Positions 1-8,701 of a stretch of DNA of 35,503 nt are shown here, piece after piece. The notes beneath the pieces are model-generated. The model did not search any database. It saw nothing but the letters and a program-made list of their open reading frames with translations, and had not been told where the DNA came from. How positions within the stretch are numbered: the stretch's first letter is position 1; each line of letters starts with the position of its first letter. The stretch spans positions 26,258 through 61,760 of the forward strand of contig NZ_GG695973.1 in NCBI RefSeq assembly GCF_000159955.1, in the 5' to 3' direction. A program made the translations under genes and the position numbers. Source of the stretch: Paenibacillus sp. oral taxon 786 str. D14. GTDB lineage: Bacteria; Bacillota; Bacilli; Paenibacillales; Paenibacillaceae.

Positions 1-43
1 TTACATGCATAAAATTAATTGTACTATAGATTCAGGAACGTGA

Positions 44-75
44 CAAAACAAAACAGGGAACCATTCGGGTCCCCC
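44..75 (-). terminator. Rho-independent terminator after the YfhD-like gene
   Basis: Read on the minus strand, a stem of about 7 bp (arms 56-62 and 67-74, one mismatch, loop ATTC) is followed by the T-rich tract TGTTTTGTTTTG. It lies 16 bases past the stop codon of the small minus-strand gene. Confidence 0.6.
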
Positions 76-90
76 GTCTGCTGCTTACGA

Positions 91-270
91 TTACAGCTTG
101 TATTGTCCCTGCTGGCGTGCGTCCGCCCGTTCGCTGCGCTCCAGCGCTTCCCAATCCTCTTGATCAGCCCTCTCTTCGGAAAACTCCACATCCGTGTAAT
201 GTACGATCGGCAGATTTTTTCCTTTGGCAGAGATCCGCTTGGTTCGCCGATCCTCCTGGCTTTGACTCAT
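91..270 (-). CDS. Small YfhD-family protein (59 aa)
   Basis: A 59-residue, highly charged protein with no signal peptide or membrane segment. The central part (HYTDVEFSEERADQEDWEAL) and the following alternation of Glu, Arg and Ala resemble the short YfhD family of Bacillales, whose function is unknown to me. The ATG at 270 is preceded by AAAGGAG 12 bases upstream, and no other in-frame start is available. A terminator-like hairpin follows the stop. The family call rests on sequence style from memory, not on a search; that it is a real gene is supported by the ribosome-binding site, the terminator and the composition. Confidence 0.65.
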   Translation of the reverse strand: MSQSQEDRRTKRISAKGKNLPIVHYTDVEFSEERADQEDWEALERSERADARQQGQYKL

Positions 271-346
271 CTCTCGCTTCAGCTCCTTTCCATGTATTCT
301 CCGAGTATTCTCCGATTGGCATGATTGGAGTCATCCTTCTTAACGA

Positions 347-715
347 TTAAATCAAGCCGCCCGCTTCTTCAATGATGCGCAGCGCCTGATGATGAATCGA
401 TTCGTCAACGACAGCGGTCAGTAAAATATCATGGCCGGTCGGCCCGCCTTGTCCCCCATGGCTAAGTCCGCTGGCTGCCGGATCCGCTGCTGCCAATATC
501 CCCGCTGATTGGTTGGTCATCGACGCATCCTGGGTGACAGCCGCCAGGCTGGAGATGCTTCCCGTCACCGGGTTCATCGGATTGTAGCCCTCGCCGGCAT
601 AACGGCTGAATCGATCAATCGATATCTCTTCCACCCGCAGCGCATTTAATTTGCGGGCAACCCCTTCGGCCTGTTCCGGGCTTTTGAAATAGGCCAAAAT
701 GTTCTTTTCAGCCAT
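347..715 (-). CDS. Hypothetical protein resembling general stress proteins, probably forespore-expressed
   Basis: A 122-residue soluble protein. The N-terminal third (NILAYFKSPEQAEGVARKLNAL) looks like the alpha-beta 'managing' domain of YflT/GsiB-type general stress proteins. The middle is Gly/Ser/Ala-rich and flexible, and the C-terminus (DILLTAVVDESIHHQALRII) looks like a second beta-alpha element. The start is well supported by GGGAGGAAGG directly upstream. A promoter matching the sigma-G consensus (GTATA, 18-base spacer, CATCCTA) lies 64 bases upstream, which suggests expression in the developing spore. The YfhD-like gene follows 76 bases downstream on the same strand. The exact function is not recognised. 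Confidence 0.7.
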   Translation of the reverse strand: MAEKNILAYFKSPEQAEGVARKLNALRVEEISIDRFSRYAGEGYNPMNPVTGSISSLAAVTQDASMTNQSAGILAAADPAASGLSHGGQGGPTGHDILLTAVVDESIHHQALRIIEEAGGLI

Positions 716-778
716 CCTTCCTCCCTGCCTTTCGTTTTACACTTCAATGAAGCTGCACGCTCGCAGCCCATTATTCGG

Positions 779-808
779 TAGGATGTAATTTTGGCCATGG
801 CTTTATAC
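779..808 (-). promoter_or_regulatory. Candidate sigma-G (forespore) promoter
   Basis: On the minus strand the -35 element GTATA (808-804) and the -10 element CATCCTA (785-779) are separated by 18 bases. Both agree with the sigma-G consensus as I recall it (GHATR and CATNHTA). The site drives toward the 122-residue protein starting at 715. The gpr promoter candidate in this window has the same spacing. Confidence 0.55.
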
Positions 809-846
809 AAATTTTGTTCGTTTACCGACCTGAATTGATTTAAATT

Positions 847-874
847 TGAAACGTTTCCTTGGCTTGTCCGTATT
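847..874 (+). promoter_or_regulatory. Candidate ECF (sigma-W type) promoter
   Basis: TGAAAC (847-852), a 16-base spacer and CGTATT (869-874) match the B. subtilis sigma-W consensus TGAAAC-N16-CGTA. The expected transcription start is near 881, and the downstream gene starts at 931. No comparable sigma-A promoter was seen for this gene. The rest of the 215-base gap holds only the divergent sigma-G candidate. Confidence 0.6.
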
Positions 875-930
875 ACTCGATGGGGAAGCGAACATACTTA
901 TCTTACAATCATAGGAGGAGTTTATAGACG

Positions 931-1362
931 ATGTTAAAAAGAATAATGCTTCTGATGATGGTCTTCACCGTCTTCTTCACCTTCACCGCCCCTGACTTTG
1001 CTGACGCCAGACGCGGCGGATTCAAATCCGGCCCTCGGTCGTACAATCCAACCCCGAAGAAGCCGTCGCAAAGCGAATATCAGAATACGACGGGCAATCG
1101 CACCGGAACCCAAACGGGAACTCCGACAACAAACCGCGGATTCTTTAGCGGCGGCAGCTTTATGCGCGGCATGATGATCGGCGGGCTTGCGGGTCTGCTG
1201 TTCGGCGGCTTATTTAGCAGCATGGGCTTCTTCGGCAATCTGCTGGGATTAGCCGTAAATCTGCTGGCAATCTATGTGATCATTGCCGCCGCAATGGCTC
1301 TGTACCGCCGATTCAAAAAGCAGCCGCGCCACGACGATTATCGCAACGGAGGCCGTTATTAA
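931..1362 (+). CDS. Secreted or membrane Gly-rich protein with a Tim44-like N-terminal layout
   Basis: A 143-residue protein. Residues 1-26 form a signal peptide or membrane segment (MLKRIMLLMMVFTVFFTF...ADA). A polar Thr/Asn/Gly region follows (about 30-75), then a Gly/Phe/Met-rich hydrophobic stretch (about 77-127) that probably makes two membrane helices, then a basic tail. This order resembles the N-terminal half of bacterial Tim44-like membrane proteins, but the conserved soluble domain is absent. AGGAGGAG lies 10 bases before the ATG. The likely ECF promoter suggests a cell-envelope stress role. The next gene starts 3 bases after its stop, so the two are probably co-transcribed. Confidence 0.75.
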   Translation: MLKRIMLLMMVFTVFFTFTAPDFADARRGGFKSGPRSYNPTPKKPSQSEYQNTTGNRTGTQTGTPTTNRGFFSGGSFMRGMMIGGLAGLLFGGLFSSMGFFGNLLGLAVNLLAIYVIIAAAMALYRRFKKQPRHDDYRNGGRY

Positions 1363-1365
1363 GCC

Positions 1366-1650
1366 ATGATCCTCGGTATGGACGAAATTATTAACGCGAT
1401 TTGCCTGCATACGGCCGAACGGAGGGGCGTCCGCCCCACCGATGTGACGGTCGAGCTCAGCTGGGACGAGGATACCGGCTATACCGGTGAAGTATGGGTG
1501 AACGGCCGCAGTTGGTATATCGTTGAATCGAACATCATGGAGGCGATCATGGTGTACGTACATCGGGAATACGGAATGCGGGTCTTCCGGGAAGATATCC
1601 GGCTGATGCTGGAGGATGAAATCTTGGCGGAGATTCGGACGGAAGGTTGA
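1366..1650 (+). CDS. DUF2653 (YxcD-like) family protein
   Basis: A 94-residue soluble acidic protein. The pattern DEIINAICLH...VELSWDEDTGYTGEVWVNGR...IMEAI is that of the YxcD/DUF2653 family, which is widespread in Bacillales and has no defined function. The start codon is ATG 1366; an alternative ATG at 1378 begins exactly at the conserved DEIINAI. A GGAGG (1348-1352) sits inside the end of the preceding gene, giving translational coupling. It shares the ECF-promoted unit with the membrane protein upstream and is followed by a strong terminator. Confidence 0.75.
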   Translation: MILGMDEIINAICLHTAERRGVRPTDVTVELSWDEDTGYTGEVWVNGRSWYIVESNIMEAIMVYVHREYGMRVFREDIRLMLEDEILAEIRTEG

Positions 1651-1660
1651 TTTTTCAATA

Positions 1661-1711
1661 CAAAAACAAAAGCGCGAACTAGGGAATTATTTCTCCTTAG
1701 CTCGCGCTTTT
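1661..1711. terminator. Bidirectional terminator between the DUF2653 gene and dnaJ
   Basis: A hairpin with arms at 1672-1684 and 1694-1707 (outer GCGCGA/TCGCGC perfect, interior imperfect) is flanked by TTTT on the right and by an A-rich tract on the left. It can therefore end transcription from both converging units. Confidence 0.75.
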
Positions 1712-1723
1712 ATGTTGGAGCGA

Positions 1724-2842
1724 TTAGTCTCCGCGAAACGCCCGTTTCATTCGGTCAAAAAACGATTGCTCATGCTCATGCGTCTGCTCGCCGTCCAACG
1801 AAGCAAATTGGCGCAGCAGCTCCTTCTGCTCTTCGCTGAGCTTGCTTGGCGTCACAACGACCACTTTAACATGCTGGTCGCCTTGACCGATTCCACGCAG
1901 GCGCGGCACCCCTTTCCCTTTCAAGCGGAAGTAGGTTCCGGTTTGCGTTCCTGCCGGAATTTTCAGCTTCACTTTCTCTGTCAGCGTAGGAATTTCGATT
2001 TCATCCCCCAGCGCAGCTTGGGCGAACGTCAACGGAACCTCACAATAGATATCGTCGCCCTCGCGGTAGAAGAAATCATGCGGTTTCACGCGGATCACGA
2101 TGTACAAATCGCCGGCTGGACCGCCGCGCAACCCGCTTTCACCTTCACCGGACATCCGCAGTTGAGCTCCATCGTCAACCCCTGCCGGAATGCGGACATG
2201 AATTTTACGCTGCTTCTTTACCTTGCCGCTGCCTGCGCAGGTCGGACATTTCTCCTTGATGATTTGCCCTCTTCCGCCGCAGTTCGTACAAGTACGCCGG
2301 TTCACCATACGGCCAAACGGTGTATTTTGAACGACTTCCTGTTGCCCGGTGCCATGGCACACGGAACAGGTGACCGGTTTGGTCCCTGGTTTCGCTCCCG
2401 TTCCAAAGCAGGTATCGCAGCTTTCAGTACGCGGAATGGTGATGTCCGTTTCTTTCCCGAACACCGCTTCCTTAAATTCGATCGTCATCGTGTATTGCAA
2501 ATCGTTACCGCGCTGCGGCGCATTCGGATCACGCCGGCTGCCGCCGCCGAAGAACATATCGAAGATATCCCCGAAGCCGCCAAAATCCGCGTCAGAGAAG
2601 CCGCCGCCCATCCCCTGATTCGGATCCATATGGCCATATTGGTCATAACGCGACCGTTTCGCTGGATCACTTAAGACGTCATAGGCTTCCTTGACTTCTT
2701 TGAATTTCGCTTCCGCATCCGCCGCTTTATTGACGTCCGGGTGATATTGCCGGGCCAGCTTGCGGTAAGCTTTTTTGATTTCGTCTTCAGTTGCGTTTTT
2801 ACTGAGGCCCAGCACCTCGTAGTAATCGCGCTTCTCTGCCAT
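1724..2842 (-). CDS. dnaJ: Chaperone protein DnaJ
   Basis: A type I (full-length) DnaJ of 372 residues, co-chaperone that delivers unfolded proteins to DnaK and stimulates its ATPase. The J domain carries HPD at residues 34-36, followed by a Gly/Phe-rich linker (about 80-105). Four CxxCxGxG zinc modules are present ([32 protein letters not shown]), followed by the C-terminal substrate-binding domains. I chose ATG 2842 over the upstream ATG 2863: the protein then begins [11 protein letters not shown] as in the family, and GGTGG lies just before it, whereas no ribosome-binding site precedes 2863. It is the last gene of the hrcA operon here and is followed by a terminator, not by prmA as in B. 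subtilis. Confidence 0.97.
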   Translation of the reverse strand: MAEKRDYYEVLGLSKNATEDEIKKAYRKLARQYHPDVNKAADAEAKFKEVKEAYDVLSDPAKRSRYDQYGHMDPNQGMGGGFSDADFGGFGDIFDMFFGGGSRRDPNAPQRGNDLQYTMTIEFKEAVFGKETDITIPRTESCDTCFGTGAKPGTKPVTCSVCHGTGQQEVVQNTPFGRMVNRRTCTNCGGRGQIIKEKCPTCAGSGKVKKQRKIHVRIPAGVDDGAQLRMSGEGESGLRGGPAGDLYIVIRVKPHDFFYREGDDIYCEVPLTFAQAALGDEIEIPTLTEKVKLKIPAGTQTGTYFRLKGKGVPRLRGIGQGDQHVKVVVVTPSKLSEEQKELLRQFASLDGEQTHEHEQSFFDRMKRAFRGD

Positions 2843-2909
2843 CCTTCCACCCCCATCGGTCATCTTTTAATCACGAAGTAAATCTATTCAATAACCCTTA
2901 TCAGCAAAA

Positions 2910-2950
2910 GGAAAGTCAAAGTGCGGTAGCAGCCCGCACTTTGACCTTCC
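2910..2950 (-). promoter_or_regulatory. Intercistronic hairpin between dnaK and dnaJ
   Basis: A perfect 12-bp stem (2915-2926 with 2934-2945, loop TAGCAGC) extends by four more pairs after one mismatch. On the minus strand it is followed only by TTTCCTTTTGC, a poor U-tract. It is more likely a partial terminator or mRNA-stabilising element that tunes DnaJ relative to DnaK than a full stop. Confidence 0.65.
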
Positions 2951-3004
2951 CGGATGCCAAAGTCTATTCACCAGACTCAAACTGCTCTGTGAGCCATCTT
3001 AGCT

Positions 3005-4855
<1,851 letters not shown>

Positions 4856-4899
4856 TTAATAGGTTGAATCGTCTTTTGGATTCGTTGTTAGCTGCTATA

Positions 4900-5559
4900 T
4901 TAGCCGCTGACTTTGACCATCGCCGGGCGCAGCACCTTATCTTTCAGCATATAGCCTTTCTGCACAACTTCCACGACGATGCCCTCTTCATGCTCCTCGG
5001 ATTCCACCTGCATAATCGCCTGATGGAATTCAGGATTAAACGGCTGGCCCTCCGCTTCCATCGGAGTGAGGCCTTCCGCCTTCAAGACGCCTTCCAGTTG
5101 GCGGAAGATCATTTCCACCCCTTTGACATATGAGGCGGCGTCCGAGATGTCTCCGGTTGTGTTAAGCGCCCGTTCAAAGTTGTCAATCACCGGAAGCAGC
5201 TCGGTAATCAGCTTGGCGGATGCGTATTTGCCCAGTTCTTCCTTTTCCTTCACCGTACGGCGCCGGAAATTATCGAAATCCGCCTGAGCACGCAGCAAGC
5301 GCTGCTGAAATTCCTCGTTCTCCGCACGCAGCTTCTCCAGCTCCGCAGTCACATCTGCGTTATTCGCTTCGTTGACAGCCTCAGCTGCACCCTCTCCACC
5401 GGCAGCGTCCTGAGTATCCTGCGGCTCTTGAGCCGCTACTTCATCCTGCCTCTCTTCGGATTCCGGGGTGTTTTGCAAGTCCTCTTTCACGTTATCGTTC
5501 ATATTCGTTTCTTCCTCTACAGTGTGATTGTTGTCCTGAATCGGCTGTGATTCCTTCAA
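4900..5559 (-). CDS. grpE: Nucleotide exchange factor GrpE
   Basis: GrpE releases ADP from DnaK and acts as a dimer. The protein has an acidic, disordered N-terminus (residues 1-75), a long coiled coil starting around LEKLRAENEEFQQRLLRAQADFDNFRRR, and a C-terminal beta domain (GYMLKDKVLRPAMVKVSG) typical of the family. I prefer the TTG at 5559 (219 aa): AAGGAGG then lies 8 bases upstream. The in-frame GTG at 5568 overlaps that same ribosome-binding site. A hairpin sits just upstream of the ribosome-binding site, between hrcA and grpE. Confidence 0.96.
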   Translation of the reverse strand: MKESQPIQDNNHTVEEETNMNDNVKEDLQNTPESEERQDEVAAQEPQDTQDAAGGEGAAEAVNEANNADVTAELEKLRAENEEFQQRLLRAQADFDNFRRRTVKEKEELGKYASAKLITELLPVIDNFERALNTTGDISDAASYVKGVEMIFRQLEGVLKAEGLTPMEAEGQPFNPEFHQAIMQVESEEHEEGIVVEVVQKGYMLKDKVLRPAMVKVSG

Positions 5560-5573
5560 GATGCTCACCTCCT

Positions 5574-5608
5574 TAACATGCAGCTAGACCCGCAGATCAT
5601 GCATGTTA
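5574..5608 (-). promoter_or_regulatory. Hairpin between hrcA and grpE (possible mRNA processing or stability element)
   Basis: A perfect 9-bp inverted repeat (TAACATGCA 5574-5582, TGCATGTTA 5600-5608) overlaps the hrcA stop codon and ends just before the grpE ribosome-binding site. In B. subtilis the dnaK transcript is processed between hrcA and grpE at a stem-loop in the same place. This is probably the equivalent; that equivalence is inferred from position. Confidence 0.6.
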
Positions 5609-6634
5609 TTGCATCCGGCTCAGAAAATTGCTTAGGTCCTTCGACAAAATTTCCAAAATCCGGATCACTCGGGCATATTCCATCCGTGTAGGTCCCAAAA
5701 TGCCGATCGTACCAACCGCTTCGCCTTCGACTTGATAGGTTGCCGTGATGAGGCTGCAGTTGGCAAAGGCTTCATGCCCGTTTTCGGTGCCGATTCGCAC
5801 TTGAATGCCAGACCCGGATGCGGAAGAGATCATTTTCGTCAAGGTTGGGGTCTCTTCCAGTACATCCAGAATCCCTTTGACCTTCTCGACATCGCGGAAT
5901 TCCGGCTGTGTCAGCATGTTCGTCGCCCCGCTCAGGAAGAGGCGTTGCCCCTCTGTGCCCGGGTCAAGCGCTTGATCCAGCACCTTCATCAGATCTTCAA
6001 AATGCTCAATATGCCGCTGCATCTCTTGAGCAATCTCGTTATACAAGGCAGTCTTGAGCTTATAGATCGGCACCCCAGCAAGTTTGCGGTTCAACAGGTT
6101 GACCACCCGCTCCATTTCGGATACGGATACGTCCGGCGGAATCGCGACGGTCTTGTTCTCCACTTGTCCTGTATTCGTCACGACGATCGCCACCGCCTTC
6201 GTTTCGTTTAACGGCAATAGCTGGAAGTGACGCAAAGACGTATGAAAAACTTCCGGCCCCAGCAGGATGGAAGTGTAATTGGTCATTTGGGATAGAATGG
6301 TCCCAGCATGTTGAATCACTTGTTCAGTTTCGTTTAGCTTTTCTGCGAAGAATGCTTTTAACGTCGTTACTTCTTCATTCGATAGTAAGTTCAACGGCGT
6401 CAGGTGATCCACATAGTAGCGGTAGCCTTTATGAGAAGGAATCCGCCCCGCCGACGTATGCGGCTGCTCCAAAAAACCGAGCTCTTCCAAGTCGGCCATT
6501 TCGTTCCGGATCGTTGCCGGACTGTACCCGACATCGCCCCGTTTCGAAATGCTTCGGGATCCCACAGGCTCCGCCGAGCGAATATAGTCATCAACAATAG
6601 CGGTCAATATCATTCTTTGGCGTTCCGTCAACAT
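5606..6634 (-). CDS. hrcA: Heat-inducible transcription repressor HrcA
   Basis: HrcA binds CIRCE operators and represses the class I heat-shock genes; GroEL keeps it active. The 342-residue length is normal. The N-terminal winged helix reads MLTERQRMILTAIVDDYI...SPATIRNEMADLEELGFLEQPHTSAGRIPS, and the rest is the GAF-like and dimerisation domain. ATG 6634 has GGGAGGG 6 bases upstream and gives the canonical N-terminus; the further in-frame start at 6679 would lie inside the CIRCE element and is rejected. It is the first gene of the operon and so represses itself. Confidence 0.97.
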   Translation of the reverse strand: MLTERQRMILTAIVDDYIRSAEPVGSRSISKRGDVGYSPATIRNEMADLEELGFLEQPHTSAGRIPSHKGYRYYVDHLTPLNLLSNEEVTTLKAFFAEKLNETEQVIQHAGTILSQMTNYTSILLGPEVFHTSLRHFQLLPLNETKAVAIVVTNTGQVENKTVAIPPDVSVSEMERVVNLLNRKLAGVPIYKLKTALYNEIAQEMQRHIEHFEDLMKVLDQALDPGTEGQRLFLSGATNMLTQPEFRDVEKVKGILDVLEETPTLTKMISSASGSGIQVRIGTENGHEAFANCSLITATYQVEGEAVGTIGILGPTRMEYARVIRILEILSKDLSNFLSRMQ

Positions 6635-6672
6635 GGCAATCCCTCCCGGATAAACTCGATTTTTCCGAATCG

Positions 6673-6699
6673 TTAGCACTCAATGTCATAGAGTGCTAA
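6673..6699 (-). promoter_or_regulatory. CIRCE operator (HrcA binding site)
   Basis: TTAGCACTC (6673-6681), nine bases, GAGTGCTAA (6691-6699): a perfect match to the canonical CIRCE inverted repeat. It lies just downstream of the hrcA promoter, at the transcription start. Confidence 0.97.
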
Positions 6700-6710
6700 T
6701 CACTAATACA

Positions 6711-6740
6711 AAAATACCAAACCGACCTGACGATTGTCAA
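6711..6740 (-). promoter_or_regulatory. Sigma-A promoter of the hrcA-grpE-dnaK-dnaJ operon
   Basis: On the minus strand TTGACA (6740-6735) is a perfect -35 box, followed by an 18-base spacer and TATTTT (6716-6711). CIRCE begins about 12 bases downstream. The promoter abuts the stop codon of the upstream acetyltransferase gene. Confidence 0.8.
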
Positions 6741-6741
6741 G

Positions 6742-7209
6742 TCAGTCCAGTATCTTGAGAACGGCGATTTCATCGCAGCAATGCTGCTTTGCACAATTGA
6801 CGCAGTCGGTCCATACTTTCTCCGGAAAGATCTCTTTATTCACGACTGTAAAGCCATTTTTAATAAAAAAGGAAACCTCATAGGTGAGCGCCATCACTTT
6901 GGGGATCGCTTGTCTCCGGGCCTCTTCCACCAGTTGCTCGACCAGCATGGAACCAAGCCCCTTCCCCTTGTGGCCTTCGGCGATCCCAAGGGAACGGATT
7001 TCAACCAGTTCCTCCCCCAGCTTGCACAGCGAACCGCAGCCGACGACCTCGCCATCCACTTCCGCCACGACGAAATCCTGGATCTGACGCTCCAACACCG
7101 CCCGTGAACGCGGCAGCATAATGCCTCGCCGGGCATACCCTTCAATGATGTTATATAATGGCTCGACATCCGCTAAATTCGCCTGTCTGCACACGGCTAC
7201 CGCTGGCAT
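6742..7209 (-). CDS. GNAT-family N-acetyltransferase, N-acetylglutamate-synthase-like
   Basis: A 155-residue single GNAT domain. The acetyl-CoA loop is visible as IRSLGIAEGHKGKGLGSMLVEQLVEEA. The N-terminal ARRGIMLPRS and the C-terminal FFIKNGFTVVNKEIFPEKVWTDCVNCAK...CDEIAVLKI follow short ArgA-type N-acetylglutamate synthases, including the Cys-rich segment. The likely role is acetylation of glutamate, the first step of arginine synthesis; another small acceptor is possible. GAGGGGGA precedes the ATG. A sequence matching the ArgR box at 17 of 18 positions overlaps its -10 region and supports the arginine link. It lies between hemW and hrcA, which adjoin in B. subtilis. Confidence 0.85.
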   Translation of the reverse strand: MPAVAVCRQANLADVEPLYNIIEGYARRGIMLPRSRAVLERQIQDFVVAEVDGEVVGCGSLCKLGEELVEIRSLGIAEGHKGKGLGSMLVEQLVEEARRQAIPKVMALTYEVSFFIKNGFTVVNKEIFPEKVWTDCVNCAKQHCCDEIAVLKILD

Positions 7210-7235
7210 GCTGATTCCCCCTCGATCACAAATAA

Positions 7236-7253
7236 TATGAATAAATATACATT
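7236..7253 (-). promoter_or_regulatory. ArgR/AhrC box-like operator
   Basis: The 18-mer TATGAATAAATATACATT matches the ArgR box WNTGAATWWWWATTCANW at all positions but one (position 14). It overlaps the last bases of the -10 box and the expected start of the acetyltransferase transcript, a good place for arginine-dependent repression. Confidence 0.55.
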
Positions 7254-7264
7254 ATACGGTATAA
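7251..7264 (-). promoter_or_regulatory. -10 box of the acetyltransferase gene with overlapping palindrome
   Basis: TATAAT (7256-7251, minus strand) is a consensus -10 box; no good -35 is seen at 16-18 bases. It overlaps the perfect palindrome TTATACGGTATAA (7252-7264, single central base), which could be a second operator half next to the ArgR-like box. Confidence 0.4.
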
Positions 7265-7323
7265 AACTTCAAGAGAAATGTTTCATGGCCATGTCATTTT
7301 TCCAAGTATATTCAGCGACATGT

Positions 7324-7367
7324 AAAAAAGCAGCTTTGCTACTTCATTAAAGAAGCGCAAGCTGCTT
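7324..7367 (-). terminator. Rho-independent terminator after hemW
   Basis: The arms AAGCAGCTT (7328-7336) and AAGCTGCTT (7359-7367) are followed on the minus strand by a run of six T (7329-7324). It lies 14 bases past the hemW stop codon. Confidence 0.8.
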
Positions 7368-7380
7368 GTTGGATAAGTCA

Positions 7381-8625
7381 CTAATCCGTTAAGACGCCGA
7401 TAAATTCGGCAAACACTTCGTTTCCGAACAACACGCCTTGCTTGCTGAGCCGATAGCCTTCACCGTCGCTATGAGGCTCCAACAGGCCGGCGCTTAACAT
7501 CTTCGTAAGCTGCCGGGCAAATACATCGTCCAGCTCTTCGCCAAATTGTCTCCGGAAATCCGCCTTACGGATGCCGTTCAGCATCCGAAGTCCAACCATA
7601 ACGAAGTCCTCCATCGCCTCTTCCCGGGACACGCCAAATTGCTCCAAGCGAGGCAATCCTGTCTTCGCCGCTTCCACATAAGGGTTCACGCCCTTAATGT
7701 TCACGTGACGCGTGCGGCCGACATACCCGTGGGCGCCGGCGCCCAAACCGTAATAATCCTCGTTCTTCCAGTACGTGATGTTGTGCCGGCTGGCGAAGCC
7801 GGGTTTGGCAAAATTGCTGATCTCGTATTGCTTGTAACCGGCTTGTTCCATTCGCTCCATTAACAGCAGGTACATGTTCAGTTCCTCCTCTTCGCTTGGA
7901 AGCGGGAGCTGATTTTTGTGGTACAACGTATGGAACAACGTGTTCTCCTCAACCTTCAGGCTGTAAATCGAATAATGCGGCAGCCCAAGCTCCAATGCCC
8001 GTGAGACGCTGTAGTCCAGCATCTCAACCGTTTGGTTGGGCAGACCAAACATCAAATCGATGGACAGATTATCTAGCCCAACAGCTCTAGCATTCTCCAA
8101 GCTCCGGTAGACATCATCGGTGTTATGGATCCGGCCAATGCCGCTCAGAAGCTCATTCTGGAATGCCTGCACGCCAAAGCTGACCCGGTTGACGCCGCCG
8201 TCTTTCATGACGGTCAACTTGTCGCGGTCCGTCGTGCCCGGGTTCGCTTCCATCGTAAATTCGATATCGCTGGCCCAATACGGGAAATGACGTCTGACTG
8301 ATGCCAGGAAAAACTCCATCTCCTGCGGAGTCAGCACGGTAGGCGTCCCGCCGCCCACAAAGATGCTGCGGATTTCGCCCGGCGGAGTTTGCTGGACCGT
8401 CAGCTCCATCTCCCGATCCAAGGCGCGCAGATAGTCCATCACCGGTTGATCTTTTAATACGTAGGAGTTGAAATCACAATAGAAGCACTTGTTGGTGCAA
8501 AACGGGATATGAATATATACCGCATGCGGTGCGCCGGATGGTCCGGATGATGTCACGCCGCTTGCCGCAGGGTTTTGGATCGGCATTCCCTGCCCCGGAT
8601 GCTTCATCGTTTGGTCCATGGTCAT
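7381..8625 (-). CDS. hemW: Radical SAM protein HemW (heme chaperone, HemN-like)
   Basis: The radical SAM iron-sulfur motif CTNKCFYC places ligand cysteines at residues 43, 47 and 50. GGGTPT, NRVSFGVQAF and the C-terminal HemN-type domain are also present. HemW proteins bind heme and are not coproporphyrinogen dehydrogenases. The gene lies next to lepA and upstream of hrcA as in B. subtilis. I chose ATG 8625 with GGAGG 5 bases upstream; ATG 8619 and TTG 8637 are alternatives. About 33 residues (Gly/Ser/Pro-rich) precede the usual AVYIHIPFC start of the family, an odd but not disabling N-terminal extension. Confidence 0.93.
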   Translation of the reverse strand: MTMDQTMKHPGQGMPIQNPAASGVTSSGPSGAPHAVYIHIPFCTNKCFYCDFNSYVLKDQPVMDYLRALDREMELTVQQTPPGEIRSIFVGGGTPTVLTPQEMEFFLASVRRHFPYWASDIEFTMEANPGTTDRDKLTVMKDGGVNRVSFGVQAFQNELLSGIGRIHNTDDVYRSLENARAVGLDNLSIDLMFGLPNQTVEMLDYSVSRALELGLPHYSIYSLKVEENTLFHTLYHKNQLPLPSEEEELNMYLLLMERMEQAGYKQYEISNFAKPGFASRHNITYWKNEDYYGLGAGAHGYVGRTRHVNIKGVNPYVEAAKTGLPRLEQFGVSREEAMEDFVMVGLRMLNGIRKADFRRQFGEELDDVFARQLTKMLSAGLLEPHSDGEGYRLSKQGVLFGNEVFAEFIGVLTD

Positions 8626-8657
8626 GCCCTCCTCCAAGTTTCTCTTAAATAATAGTA

Positions 8658-8684
8658 GAAAGGAAAGCCTGACGGCTTTCCTTC
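8658..8684 (-). terminator. Hairpin between lepA and hemW (weak terminator)
   Basis: GGAAAGCC and GGCTTTCC arms around a GTCA loop, extended by AAG/CTT, are followed on the minus strand by TTTCTACTATTATTT. The U-tract is interrupted, so partial read-through into hemW is expected. Confidence 0.6.
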
Positions 8685-8701
8685 GTCAACCAACCTGCTT
8701 C

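Noticed and set aside
848..857. Palindrome GAAACGTTTC as a catabolite-responsive element
   Set aside because: The outer positions do not fit the CRE consensus and the left half is accounted for by the ECF -35 element.
1616..2674. A 350-codon plus-strand frame opposite dnaJ
   Set aside because: It is antisense to dnaJ, crosses the terminator hairpin and has no recognisable protein features.
7257..7290. TGAAAC...CGTATA upstream of the acetyltransferase as an ECF promoter
   Set aside because: The spacer is 21 bases instead of about 16; the TATAAT box with the ArgR-like site explains the region better.
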